A DNA stretch of 64,000 nt from Leptolyngbya subtilissima AS-A7 (GCF_039962255.1 NZ_JAMPKY010000003.1:124001-188000), one strand, 5' to 3'; shown: positions 27,901 to 35,620, numbered from the stretch's first letter. Program-made: numbers and translations. The notes: generated from the sequence alone by a model not told the origin.

Positions 27901-29266
27901 CGGCGGTGCCGACCAGACTATTCGCCTGTGGGATAGCGCCAGTGGCGAACTGTTGCAGGTCTTTAGGGGCCACCGCAGTCAGGTGCAATCGGTCGTGTTT
28001 AGCCCAGTTGAGCCAATTCTGGCTAGCGCCAGTGGCGACTCTACCATTCGGCTCTGGAGCATTGAGACCGGATCGGTACTGCGCATCCTGGGCGGCCACA
28101 CCAACCAGGTGCAGGCCGTGGCTTTTAGCGCCGATGGGCAAACCCTGGCCAGCAGCAGCAACGACGGCATGATCAAACTCTGGCGCTGTGCTACTGGCGA
28201 GGAGGTGCGATCGCTCCAGCCCGAGCGCCCCTACGAAGGCATGGTGATTACCGGAGTCCAGGGGCTCACCGCTGGCCAGCTGGCGGTGCTGAAGGAACTA
28301 GGGGCCGTTGATCATGCCTCGCCCCCTGAGCTACCGCCCGCGCCGCCCGCTGCCTCAGCCCAACCCGCTGCCGACTCACCATGGGAAACCGCCGCTAGCT
28401 TTCCCAGCCACCTCACCGGCTACGACCCCACACTGGGCTGGAGAGGGCCGATCGCTGAGTCTTCAATCATCGGCGCGTCCTTGACTCCGAGGCCATCAGC
28501 GGTGGGCGGGAGCGCCCCAATTCTAGTTCCGGTAACCGGTCTACAAATACAGCTTTTTGACGGCTTCAGCCTTCGCTATAGCGGCGAGGTCGTGGCCGTC
28601 ACTAGCGAGCGATCGCAGGCCTTACTGGCCTACCTGGTGCTCCACCCCCAGAGTCCCCATCGACGCCAGCAGATGGCCTACTGTCTCTACCCAGACCTCG
28701 GTGAAGCCCAGGCCCGCACGGCCCTGCGCAAAGATCTGTACAACTTGCGGCAGGCGCTGCCTGAGCCAGACTCGTTTTTGCACATTGAGGCCCAGCTGGT
28801 GCAGTGGAAACCAGGGTCTAGCTTTAGCCTCGACGTGGCCGCTTTTGAAGCTGCCCTAGACCGCGCCGAGGCCGCCCCGGCCGAAGACAGGGCCAGTCAG
28901 CAGCACGACCTAGAAGCGGCGATCGCCCACTACAGCGGTGCCTTGCTGCCCCAGCTAGATTATGAGTGGCTAGCGCAGGCTCGAGAACGCCTCCACCAGC
29001 GCTACCTAGAGGCGCTAGATCGTCTCATTGCTGTACTTCAGCACCAGCAGCAGTATCACCAAGCCATTCGCTACGGCCAGCTGCTGCTGCAAACCGACCC
29101 TCTGCGCGAATCGACCTACCAAGCGCTGATGCAGCTCCACCGCCAAAACGGCGATCGCGCCACAGCCATTCAGATCTATCACCAGTGCATGCAGGTCTTG
29201 CAGGATGAGTTGGGCCTCGACCCCAGCGCTGACACTCAGCGGATTTATCAAACCCTGCTGCAATAG
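24989..29266 (+). CDS. STAND ATPase (NB-ARC type) with 14 WD40 repeats and C-terminal SARP/BTAD module
   Basis: A 1425-residue multidomain signalling protein. DWGEAPDVSVFFGRE (about 34-48) leads into the NTPase with P-loop GMGGIGKTT (70-78) and Walker B-like CLLLLDNME (about 146). Fourteen WD40 units from about residue 490 to 1073 (each ending in xLWD-like strands) would make two seven-bladed propellers. A Pro-rich linker (about 1074-1185) is followed by a winged-helix-like segment (LQIQLFDGFSLRYSGE, LRKDLYNLRQAL) and a BTAD helical domain (DVAAFEAALDRAEAA, LYHQ-type TPR helices, LQDELGLDPSADTQRIYQ) to the end. In Streptomyces AfsR-like proteins the SARP part is N-terminal; here the order is reversed. 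The start is uncertain: TTG 24989 or GTG 25055 in frame, ATG 24982 out of frame. Confidence 0.85.
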   Translation: MIGRSQNWATDTAIATQFQGRVVKSPLSSRPAIDWGEAPDVSVFFGREVEIATLSRWVVDDGCRLVAVLGMGGIGKTTLTAKLVETLVDLPQAPFERIIWRSLRHAPRLDELLEDLVGFVSDQHDTRGTLKQLLYWLRQTRCLLLLDNMETLLHEGERAGYFRDGYEDYGDLLQLVAETRHQSCVVLTSREQPAVVGMLAGNELPVRSHLLTGSLEAALALCEAKGLTGSDAEKRQLTHRYGNSPLALKIVATSIQSLFDGDIAEFLAEDTVIFNGLQRLLDQQFRRLSELERTVMYWLAINRDWTSISELVADIQPPASRPQVLEVLESLRWRSLIETQSGRYSQQPVVMEYVSDQLIEQISHELASVEPVLFLRHALLKTTVNDYLRDSQRRLILQPIARQLSQTFSSESALEQQMLLLLESVRGRETQMPGYGGGNLINLCAQLGLDLAGYDFSHLSLRHACLPKAKLHRVNFTQAHFIHTVFSQTFSSILSIAYSPDRTLLAAGDSNGGLRVWRLADYQLLLTVQGHTDWAKAVAFSPDGRTLASGGDDAMIHLWDIATGQAMLTLSGHTNYVQAIAFHPQGQLASGSHDGTLKLWDTHTGNAVATLVGHSAPVRAVAFSPDGTYLASGSSDCTVKLWDAATGSCLGTLDGHRDRIWTLAWHGDSKTLASGSSDKTIRLWDVATQTGILTLYGHSQPVLAVDFSADGQLLASSSADQTIKLWEIPSGNALRTLRDHHDWVWALAFNQPQLASGGDDQTLKFWDVQTGHCLKTLRGFTNQIFAVAFHPHQPWLVSGSLDGLVRLWNWQTGETLATLSGHSLWVRATQFSPDGCTLASSSTDKTIRLWQGALAQSPRERTSQILRGHTDSVRSLAWDPTSQWLASGSADCTIRLWQVATGQCLRVLSGHTNKVRSVAWNPVQPLLASVGDDETLRLWHTETGEQMRLLQGHDKWLLTVAWHPNGRWLASGGADQTIRLWDSASGELLQVFRGHRSQVQSVVFSPVEPILASASGDSTIRLWSIETGSVLRILGGHTNQVQAVAFSADGQTLASSSNDGMIKLWRCATGEEVRSLQPERPYEGMVITGVQGLTAGQLAVLKELGAVDHASPPELPPAPPAASAQPAADSPWETAASFPSHLTGYDPTLGWRGPIAESSIIGASLTPRPSAVGGSAPILVPVTGLQIQLFDGFSLRYSGEVVAVTSERSQALLAYLVLHPQSPHRRQQMAYCLYPDLGEAQARTALRKDLYNLRQALPEPDSFLHIEAQLVQWKPGSSFSLDVAAFEAALDRAEAAPAEDRASQQHDLEAAIAHYSGALLPQLDYEWLAQARERLHQRYLEALDRLIAVLQHQQQYHQAIRYGQLLLQTDPLRESTYQALMQLHRQNGDRATAIQIYHQCMQVLQDELGLDPSADTQRIYQTLLQ

Positions 29267-29328
29267 ATCAACTTCACAGCTACAGCCGTTGCTCCATTCA
29301 CTTCACTAAGACATTAGGCATCTGTGAA

Positions 29329-29358
29329 AACGTTCAAATGTTTGGACGTTTATATTTT
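29329..29358 (+). terminator. Imperfect palindrome and T-rich tail after the STAND gene
   Basis: AACGTTCAAA (29329-29338) and TTTGGACGTT (29341-29350) pair with one mismatch around TG and are followed by TATATTTT. It could be a terminator for the STAND gene. The near-perfect 22-bp dyad could equally be an operator. Confidence 0.45.
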
Positions 29359-29431
29359 GCAATGTTTTGACTGAACTGGTGACGGCGGTAACGCCTTGTA
29401 TTTACTGCCGTTTACCCCTAGCCAGCCCGAC

Positions 29432-29472
29432 AGAACGCTGCTGGAACGCCCTGGAACGGTTTAGTAACGCCT
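29432..29472 (+). promoter_or_regulatory. Four helically phased AACG direct repeats (candidate SARP operator)
   Basis: AACG occurs at 29434, 29445, 29455 and 29466, i.e. spaced 11, 10 and 11 bp, in the contexts AGAACGCT, GGAACGCC, GGAACGGT and GTAACGCC. A further GGTAACGCC is at 29387-29395. SARP-family regulators are known to bind heptamer direct repeats one helical turn apart. This array lies about 90 bp before the ATG at 29562. Confidence 0.5.
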
Positions 29473-29561
29473 CGCCCCTTAGGGTGGAACCAACCTGATA
29501 GATGACTCAGTTCGATAGCTACACCTGAACTGATTTATTTAGCCCCCAAGGAGCCAAATTC

Positions 29562-30104
29562 ATGAAACGCTTTGCACTGTCTATATTAGCTGCCTCCGTT
29601 GCGGCGATCGCGATTGCTCCCGTAGCCTATGCGGTTGACTTTGATCAGCTACGCCAGGAAAACCTCGATAAAGATGCCGTTGATTTCGATCGCACTCGTC
29701 GCGAGAACCTGGAGAAATCCAACGCGGTTGACTTCGATCAGCTACGCCAGGAAAACCTCGACAAAGATGCTGCTAACTTCGATCGCACTCGTCGCGAGAA
29801 TCTGGAGAAATCTAACGCGGTTAACTTCGATCGGTTACGCCAGGAAAACCTCGAGAAAAGTGCCATTGACTTTGACAGCGTCCGTCGCGAGAACCTAGAG
29901 AAATCCAACGTGATTGATTTCAAGCAGCTGCGCCAGGAAAACCTCGAAAAAAGTGCTGTTGACTTCGAGCGCCTGCGTCTCGAGAACCTGGAAAAATCTA
30001 GCGCGGTTGATTTCGAGCAGCTGCGTCAGGAAAACCTGGAAAAAAGTGCCGTCAGTTCTGATGAGCTGAGGCGGGAACATCTAGGGTTCGCGCTCGCTTA
30101 CTAG
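29562..30104 (+). CDS. Secreted tandem-repeat protein (DFxxLRxENLEKS repeats)
   Basis: No known family recognised. A 180-residue protein with a clear signal peptide (MKRFALSILAASVAAIAIAP, cleavage near VAYA, residue 24). Almost all of the mature part is ten copies of a 15- or 16-residue unit, consensus AVDFDQLRQENLDKD alternating with VDFDRTRRENLEKSN. The last copy is degenerate (VSSDELRREHLGFALAY). The repeats are highly charged and should form helices with a regular Asp/Arg/Glu/Lys pattern. AAGGAG at 29548-29553 gives an eight-base spacing to the ATG, and the gene is preceded by the phased AACG array. Function unknown; a periplasmic or extracellular structural, buffering or ion-binding role is only a guess. 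Confidence 0.75.
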   Translation: MKRFALSILAASVAAIAIAPVAYAVDFDQLRQENLDKDAVDFDRTRRENLEKSNAVDFDQLRQENLDKDAANFDRTRRENLEKSNAVNFDRLRQENLEKSAIDFDSVRRENLEKSNVIDFKQLRQENLEKSAVDFERLRLENLEKSSAVDFEQLRQENLEKSAVSSDELRREHLGFALAY

Positions 30105-30134
30105 GTTGTGGTTTTGTAGATGACTCATGTCTTA

Positions 30135-30168
30135 AGCAGTGTCTCCGCGCCTTTCTGGGGACACTGCT
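30135..30168 (+). terminator. Hairpin after the tandem-repeat protein gene
   Basis: AGCAGTGTCTCC (30135-30146) pairs with GGGGACACTGCT (30157-30168), 12 bp with one G-U pair. There is no U-run after it, so it may act as a transcript-end stabiliser rather than a classical terminator. Confidence 0.5.
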
Positions 30169-30277
30169 CCACTCAAACCTGAACGCCCAGGTTCAGAACA
30201 GATATTGCAAAGAACTTGCTATCAAATGACATCCCGAACAGCACAGTACAGCCCCAACTATGCAGGAGAATTATTCG

Positions 30278-30919
30278 ATGCAGAACACAAATTCTGAATT
30301 CAAAATTATGGGTTTGAACCATGTCGCTCTAGTTTGCAAAGACATGGAACGCACAGTTGATTTTTACACCAACGTGCTCGGTATGAAGCTTGTCAAAGCC
30401 TTTGACCTGCCAGCCGGTCTTGGGCAGCACTTCTTCTTCGACATGGGTGAAGGCGAGTGCCTCGCCTTCTTCTGGTTCTCCGAAGCAGCCGATCGCCAAC
30501 CCGGCCTTTCAAATCCTCGCGGCAGTCTGGATATGGCGGTTGATTTTGGTGATCCAGCTTCCCTAGTCTCATCCCATGGATCAATGAATCATTTCGCCTT
30601 TAACGTGCCGGCGGAGAACATCGAGGCATACCGACAAAAACTGATCGAGAAGGGCGTTCAGGTTAGTCCGGTAATTCACCACGATAACTCGCCGATGCAG
30701 GCCTCAGATCATGTTAACGATCAAACTTTTGTGAGTTCGATCTATTTTCAAGACCCGGACGGTATCGTGCTCGAATTTGCCGGTTGGCATCGAGAGTTCA
30801 GCACGTTATATGGCGACACCACCGATTGCCAACCGGCAACCCCGAAGGATGTTGAAAAATATCGGGCAGCAGGGAGAGCCTTCGCAATGTCCATGGCCGC
30901 TGCCAACGCGGGGGCGTGA
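30278..30919 (+). CDS. VOC-superfamily (glyoxalase/dioxygenase-like) protein
   Basis: ATG 30278 is preferred over the in-frame ATG 30260 because AGGAGA at 30264-30269 lies just upstream of it with eight bases spacing. That gives 213 residues. Features are GLNHVALVCKDMERTVDFYTNVLGMKLV at the N terminus (first metal-ligand histidine in LNHVAL), MNHFAFNVPAENIEAYRQ (second histidine), and YFQDPDGIVLEFAGW (glutamate ligand), i.e. two paired beta-alpha-beta modules. It is probably a metal-dependent lyase, isomerase or ring-cleaving dioxygenase, substrate unknown. Confidence 0.85.
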   Translation: MQNTNSEFKIMGLNHVALVCKDMERTVDFYTNVLGMKLVKAFDLPAGLGQHFFFDMGEGECLAFFWFSEAADRQPGLSNPRGSLDMAVDFGDPASLVSSHGSMNHFAFNVPAENIEAYRQKLIEKGVQVSPVIHHDNSPMQASDHVNDQTFVSSIYFQDPDGIVLEFAGWHREFSTLYGDTTDCQPATPKDVEKYRAAGRAFAMSMAAANAGA

Positions 30920-31157
30920 GAAATTAGCTCGCTCGACCTAGCCTCTGAATTTTTAGGTTTAGCAAAGTTGCCCTTAGCTGGCGACTGCGAAACCCACCTA
31001 GCACTTAGCGTCTTCCATCGGAAGACCGCCAAACCTTAGGGGCTGTGTTTCCCCTTGGGATAGTTTCGCCGTTGTCTTTGAGCAGGGAACGGCGATCGCA
31101 AAGCAACATCCCACGCCCTGCACACCCGACTTATTTACATCAAAAGGAAATTTGATC

Positions 31158-33221
31158 ATGGCGCTTATTACTGGCAGCAACGACAGCGACTTTGGCACCT
31201 CTGGCCTGGGCAATTTGCTCGGCACCGAAGATATCGACACAATTTTTGGCTTAGACGGGGACGACCTGATCGCTAGCTTGGGTGGCAACGACACACTGCT
31301 GGCTGGCGCAGGCAATGACTCAGTTTTCGGTGGCGATGGCGATGACCTGGCTTTTCTCGGTGATGGCAACGACCTCTTTGGCTGGAACCCTGGTGAGGAC
31401 AATGACACCATCGAAGGCGGCAATGGGCTCGACACCATGCTCTTTAACGGTGCCAATGTCGCTGAACAGGTTGACATGTCTGCGGTGGGCGAGCGGCTAC
31501 GCTTTTTCCGCGACATAGCCAACGTGGTGATGGATACGAACGATCTGGAGCAGGTCGACTTTAACGCCCTAGGCGGAGTCGACAACATCACCATCAACGA
31601 CCTGACGGGCACCGACGTCAAGCAGATCAACCTCAATCTGGCCGCCGCTGGCTCAACGGCTGGCGATGGAGCGATCGACACCATCATTCTCAATGGCTCG
31701 GGCAATGGCGATGCGATCAAAGTCAGCGGGGGTGCGGGCAAAACCACTGTCAAAGGCCTAGCTGCTCAGGTGGACATTGTGGGCGGTGAAGGCGAGCGCG
31801 ATCGCCTCGTCATCAACCCGTTGTCGGGGGTTGATCAGGTCACCGTTGACGACCTGACCGGGGCCGGGTTGCAGGCCGTCGAAGTCAATCTAGCGGCCTC
31901 GGGCTCAACCACCGGCGATGGCGCACCCGATCTCACTACCGTCAATGCTTCTCACCGCAACGATGTGCTCAACATCAGCGGCATTGGCAACAGCGCCACG
32001 GTGTCGGGGCTGGGGGCCGAGGTCAAAGTTTTGGGGGCTGACCTGGGGCAAGACCTGCTAGTGGTAAATGGCTTAGACGGCAACGACACGATTGACGCCA
32101 CCAATCTCCTGGCTGACCCCAGCAGTTCTCCAGCGAGGGCCATGCAGATTTTGCTGGATGGCGGCAAAGGCAATGACTTGCTGCTGGGCGGTGCCGCCGA
32201 TGACACGCTGCTGGGCGGCGACGGCAACGACTTTGTCGATGGCAAGCGCGGCAACGACAGGGCGTTCTTAGGGTCGGGCAACGATGCCTTTCTCTGGAAC
32301 CCCGGCGAGGGAAACGACACCATCGACGGTGGCGCCGGCTATGACACGATGCTCTTCAACGGCGCCAATGCCAATGAAATCATTGGCATGCTAGCCAATG
32401 GCGAGCGGTTTACCTTCCTGCGCAATGTTGGTGCCGTGGTAATGGATACCAACAACTTGGAGCAGGTAGACTTCCGGGCCTTTGGGGGCGCCGACACCAT
32501 CAATATCAATGACCTGACCGGCACCGACATTAAGCAAATCAACCTGAATTTGGGCATTTCGGGTACCACTGGAGGCGATGGCGAAATCGACACCATCAAC
32601 ATCGCCGGTTCAGCCCGTCACGATGCTATTCGCATCGCCACCTCAGGTCACGATGTAGTGGTCTCTGGGCTCACCGCCGACGTGTCAATTTTCCGGGCCG
32701 ATGCCAGCGATCGCCTGCTGGTGTTCGGTGGCGACGGCAACGACCAAATCAAAGCCGACCACCTGGATCTAAACCGCATTCAGCTCACTATCGAAGGGGG
32801 CGCTGGCCACGACAACATGGTCGGCAGCGTCAACAGCGACACCGTGCTCGGCGGGTTGGGGAACGATAATCTGCTCGGCGGCAAGGGTGCAGACATCCTA
32901 ACGGGGAATGAGGGCAGCGACTCCTTCCGCTTTGACCACCTAGATCAGGCGGGTGACACGATTACTGACTTTGTCGCCGCTGACGACCAAATCCTGATTC
33001 GGGCGGGCTTTGGCGGCGGGTTAAATGCCGGTGCCGCGATTTCAGCTAGTCAGTTTGTGCTGGGTGCTGCCGCCGCTGATGGCAGCGATCGATTCATCTA
33101 CAACAACACCTCCGGCGAGCTGTTCTTTGACCGCGATGGCAACGGTAGCCATGCCCAGGTGCTGCTGACCACGCTGGGCGGTGCGCCGACGATTAGCAAC
33201 GCCGACATTGTCGTAGTTTAA
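31158..33221 (+). CDS. RTX-type calcium-binding repeat protein
   Basis: ATG 31158 follows AAAGGAAA with proper spacing and is preferred to an upstream in-frame TTG. That gives 687 residues. Three clusters of GGxGxDxxx nonapeptides are visible (about 35-75, 345-385 and 540-575). An internal duplication of about 240 residues repeats the block FLWNPGEGNDTIDGG ... DTMLFNGAN ... EQVDF ... INDLTGTD. There is no N-terminal signal peptide. The C-terminal ~95 residues (DSFRFDHLDQAGDTITDF ... NADIVVV) match those of the protein at 33953 and probably carry the type I secretion signal. No HlyB/HlyD/TolC genes are in the window. Confidence 0.87.
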   Translation: MALITGSNDSDFGTSGLGNLLGTEDIDTIFGLDGDDLIASLGGNDTLLAGAGNDSVFGGDGDDLAFLGDGNDLFGWNPGEDNDTIEGGNGLDTMLFNGANVAEQVDMSAVGERLRFFRDIANVVMDTNDLEQVDFNALGGVDNITINDLTGTDVKQINLNLAAAGSTAGDGAIDTIILNGSGNGDAIKVSGGAGKTTVKGLAAQVDIVGGEGERDRLVINPLSGVDQVTVDDLTGAGLQAVEVNLAASGSTTGDGAPDLTTVNASHRNDVLNISGIGNSATVSGLGAEVKVLGADLGQDLLVVNGLDGNDTIDATNLLADPSSSPARAMQILLDGGKGNDLLLGGAADDTLLGGDGNDFVDGKRGNDRAFLGSGNDAFLWNPGEGNDTIDGGAGYDTMLFNGANANEIIGMLANGERFTFLRNVGAVVMDTNNLEQVDFRAFGGADTININDLTGTDIKQINLNLGISGTTGGDGEIDTINIAGSARHDAIRIATSGHDVVVSGLTADVSIFRADASDRLLVFGGDGNDQIKADHLDLNRIQLTIEGGAGHDNMVGSVNSDTVLGGLGNDNLLGGKGADILTGNEGSDSFRFDHLDQAGDTITDFVAADDQILIRAGFGGGLNAGAAISASQFVLGAAAADGSDRFIYNNTSGELFFDRDGNGSHAQVLLTTLGGAPTISNADIVVV

Positions 33222-33235
33222 GCGGAGATTGAGAG

Positions 33236-33865
33236 ATGAACATTGTCATTTTCGGAGCGAGTGGAGGCGTGGGCCGTTGCCTCATTGAGCAAGCCCTGGC
33301 GCAGAATCATCACGTTACAGCGGCAGTGCGGAATCCTGCAGCAGTAAATATCATTCACGAACAACTGCGCGTTGTGTCTTGCGATGTGTTCGACGCAGCT
33401 GCGGTCAGTCAGGCAATTGCAGGGCAGGATGTAGTGTTTTGCACATTGGGGACTGATGCCGAAGCACCCACGACCTTGTATTCAGCAGGTGCCCAAAACA
33501 TTGTGCAAGCAATGCAAGCGCATCAGGTACGCCGACTCATTTTTCTCTCAAATTTCGGTGTACTCAGCGAAAAGGCGCAGGATTTGCCAGGAGCCGTACT
33601 CCTGTTTTTAATCAAATGCTTTATTCCCCATACCCTGGCCGATCATCGTCGGGCGCTGGAGAAAATTCGGGAGCACGCCCCGGAATGGATTGTCGTACGC
33701 CCCATGGCACTGACCAATGGTGCGTGGGGAGGGCGCTACCGCACAGTTGTTGATGGGCTTCCCGCTAAGGGTATGCGTATCGCACGGGCAGATGTCGCAG
33801 ATTTCATGCTGCAACAGGCAACTAGCGATGACTATCTGTATCAGGTTCCGGCGATCGCCTACTAA
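33236..33865 (+). CDS. NAD(P)-binding oxidoreductase, NmrA/SDR-a type
   Basis: A 209-residue Rossmann-fold protein. The dinucleotide motif is GASGGVGRCLIEQAL (about 7-21), followed by DVVFCTLGTDAEAP and RLIFLSNFGVLSEKAQ. It resembles the short atypical SDR group called NAD(P)H-binding or flavin-reductase-like (BLVRB-like), often stress related. It starts 14 bp after the RTX gene with GGAG upstream and is likely cotranscribed with it. Substrate unknown. Confidence 0.83.
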   Translation: MNIVIFGASGGVGRCLIEQALAQNHHVTAAVRNPAAVNIIHEQLRVVSCDVFDAAAVSQAIAGQDVVFCTLGTDAEAPTTLYSAGAQNIVQAMQAHQVRRLIFLSNFGVLSEKAQDLPGAVLLFLIKCFIPHTLADHRRALEKIREHAPEWIVVRPMALTNGAWGGRYRTVVDGLPAKGMRIARADVADFMLQQATSDDYLYQVPAIAY

Positions 33866-33952
33866 CAGGGCGGGGCTCCTGCCTCGGAGCCCCGCTGACA
33901 TCGCTGTGATTGAGATGGACTTAATACTGGACGCAGGCAAAAGAAGATTCCT

Positions 33953-35620
33953 ATGGCCCCTACAATTTACGCAGAAACCCACACCCAACAAGTCTTGTTG
34001 GGCATGGAAGCCAATAACATTAGCCCTGGGCTTGTTCAGCAGGATTTGTTTTTCGGACGCAATATTGCCGGTGATGGTGAAGTTTCAGAGGCCGATTTTC
34101 AGGCGTTTATCGATACCGAAATCACACCGCGATTCCCCAACGGCCTGACGGTCTACGGCGCCGATGGGCAGTTCCTAGACAGCACTGGCAGTCAAATTCA
34201 AGAACCCAGCCAGGTGGTCACTCTCATCTTTGAGAACACTTTGGAAAACCAGGCAGAAGTTGACCAGATCATCGAAACCTATAAGCAGCAGTTTCAGCAA
34301 GAATCAGTTTTAGAAATTGTCAATGCCGATTATCTTAAGGTTGGCTTTGACGAAGCTGACGACCTGATTGAAAATGACCCGATTCCAGAGCTGATTCAAG
34401 AGGATCTGTACTTTGGCCGCAACATTGCTGGGGGCGGCCAGGTCTCAGAGACTGAGTTTCAAGCTTTCATCGACACCGAAATTACACCGCGATTTCCCAA
34501 TGGGTTAACGGCCTATGATGCCGATGGGCAGTTCTTGGACAGCGCTGGAAACTTGGTTCAAGAACCCAGTCAGGTGGTCTCGCTCATTTTTGAAGACACG
34601 GCGGCAAATGAGCAAAGTATCGATCAAATTATTGCTGCCTACAAGCAACAGTTCCAGCAAGAATCGGTTTTAGAAGTCGTCAACGAAGCTGTCAAAGTAG
34701 GCTTCGGACAATCGGAAGATCTAATCGACAATGACCCGATTCCAGAATTAATCCAAACTGATCTATACTTTGGCCGCAACATTGCCGAGGGTGGTGAAGT
34801 CTCAGAGGCAGAGTTTCAGCAGTTTTTAGATCAGGAGATTACCCCACGATTTCCCGATGGGCTCACGGTTTACGATGCTGATGGACAGTTCCTCAGCAGC
34901 ACAAATGCCCTGGTTAAAGAGCCTAGTAAAATCGTTTCGCTCATCTTTGAAGACACCGTAGAAAACGAAGCGGCGATCGACCAGATTATCCAGGCCTACA
35001 AGCAAGAATTTGACCAAGAATCGGTTTTACAGGTTGTTGACGAAGACATTCAGGTCGCCTTTGACACTGACACGATCTTCCTAGGCGATTTGAACGATAG
35101 ATTTGGGGGTTTCAAAGACTCCAACGACATCATTGATGGCCAGGGCGGCAGCGATCGCATTCGAGGTCTAAGCGGAGATGATCTGATACGCGGTGGGGCC
35201 GGCCACGATCGGCTCAAGGGTGATTCTGGTGATGACATTTTGCTCGGTGAAGACGGCAACGACACCCTCCTTGGCGGCAAAGGAATCGATACTTTAACCG
35301 GTGGCGCGGGTTGTGACGCATTCCGCTTTGACAGCTTGCATCAAGCCGGTGACAGGATCACTGATTTTGCTAGCGAAGGCGATCGCATCCTAATTCGAGC
35401 AGCAGGTTTTGGTGGCGGATTGGTAGCGGGCGTCGCCATTTCGCCAGAGCAATTTCGCTTAGGCACAGCGGCTGTCGATGGCAAAGATCGCTTTATCTAC
35501 AACAATCTGTCAGGCGAATTGTTCTTTGACCCCGATGGTAATGGCTGCCAAGCCCAAGTGCTATTGGCCAAGCTTAGCGGTGCGCCCGCTCTAAGTAACG
35601 CTGATATTGTCGTGGTCTAG
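33953..35620 (+). CDS. Triple DUF3574 protein fused to RTX calcium-binding C terminus
   Basis: A 555-residue protein. Three tandem copies of a roughly 115-residue domain each read DLYFGRNIAGGG-VSE-FQAFIDTEITPRFPNGLT-YDADGQFL-EPSQVVSLIFEDT-IDQIIAAYKQQF-QESVL (starting near residues 25, 145 and 263). They match the DUF3574 pattern of small secreted single-domain proteins. The region from about 400 is RTX: GGxGxDxx repeats (DIIDGQGGSDRIRGL, DDILLGEDGNDTLLGG), then a C-terminal cassette of about 95 residues ending NADIVVV like the neighbour at 31158. No signal peptide, so export by type I secretion is inferred. DUF3574 has no established function. Confidence 0.82.
   Translation: MAPTIYAETHTQQVLLGMEANNISPGLVQQDLFFGRNIAGDGEVSEADFQAFIDTEITPRFPNGLTVYGADGQFLDSTGSQIQEPSQVVTLIFENTLENQAEVDQIIETYKQQFQQESVLEIVNADYLKVGFDEADDLIENDPIPELIQEDLYFGRNIAGGGQVSETEFQAFIDTEITPRFPNGLTAYDADGQFLDSAGNLVQEPSQVVSLIFEDTAANEQSIDQIIAAYKQQFQQESVLEVVNEAVKVGFGQSEDLIDNDPIPELIQTDLYFGRNIAEGGEVSEAEFQQFLDQEITPRFPDGLTVYDADGQFLSSTNALVKEPSKIVSLIFEDTVENEAAIDQIIQAYKQEFDQESVLQVVDEDIQVAFDTDTIFLGDLNDRFGGFKDSNDIIDGQGGSDRIRGLSGDDLIRGGAGHDRLKGDSGDDILLGEDGNDTLLGGKGIDTLTGGAGCDAFRFDSLHQAGDRITDFASEGDRILIRAAGFGGGLVAGVAISPEQFRLGTAAVDGKDRFIYNNLSGELFFDPDGNGCQAQVLLAKLSGAPALSNADIVVV

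Noticed and set aside
26460-28210. Repetitive DNA considered as a CRISPR-like or tandem array
   Set aside because: The ~126-bp periodicity is the coding pattern of WD40 repeats within one open frame; units are diverged with no spacers.
29640-30060. Short periodic DNA considered as a CRISPR array
   Set aside because: It lies in one open frame with a signal peptide, and the 45/48-bp units are translated repeats without unique spacers.
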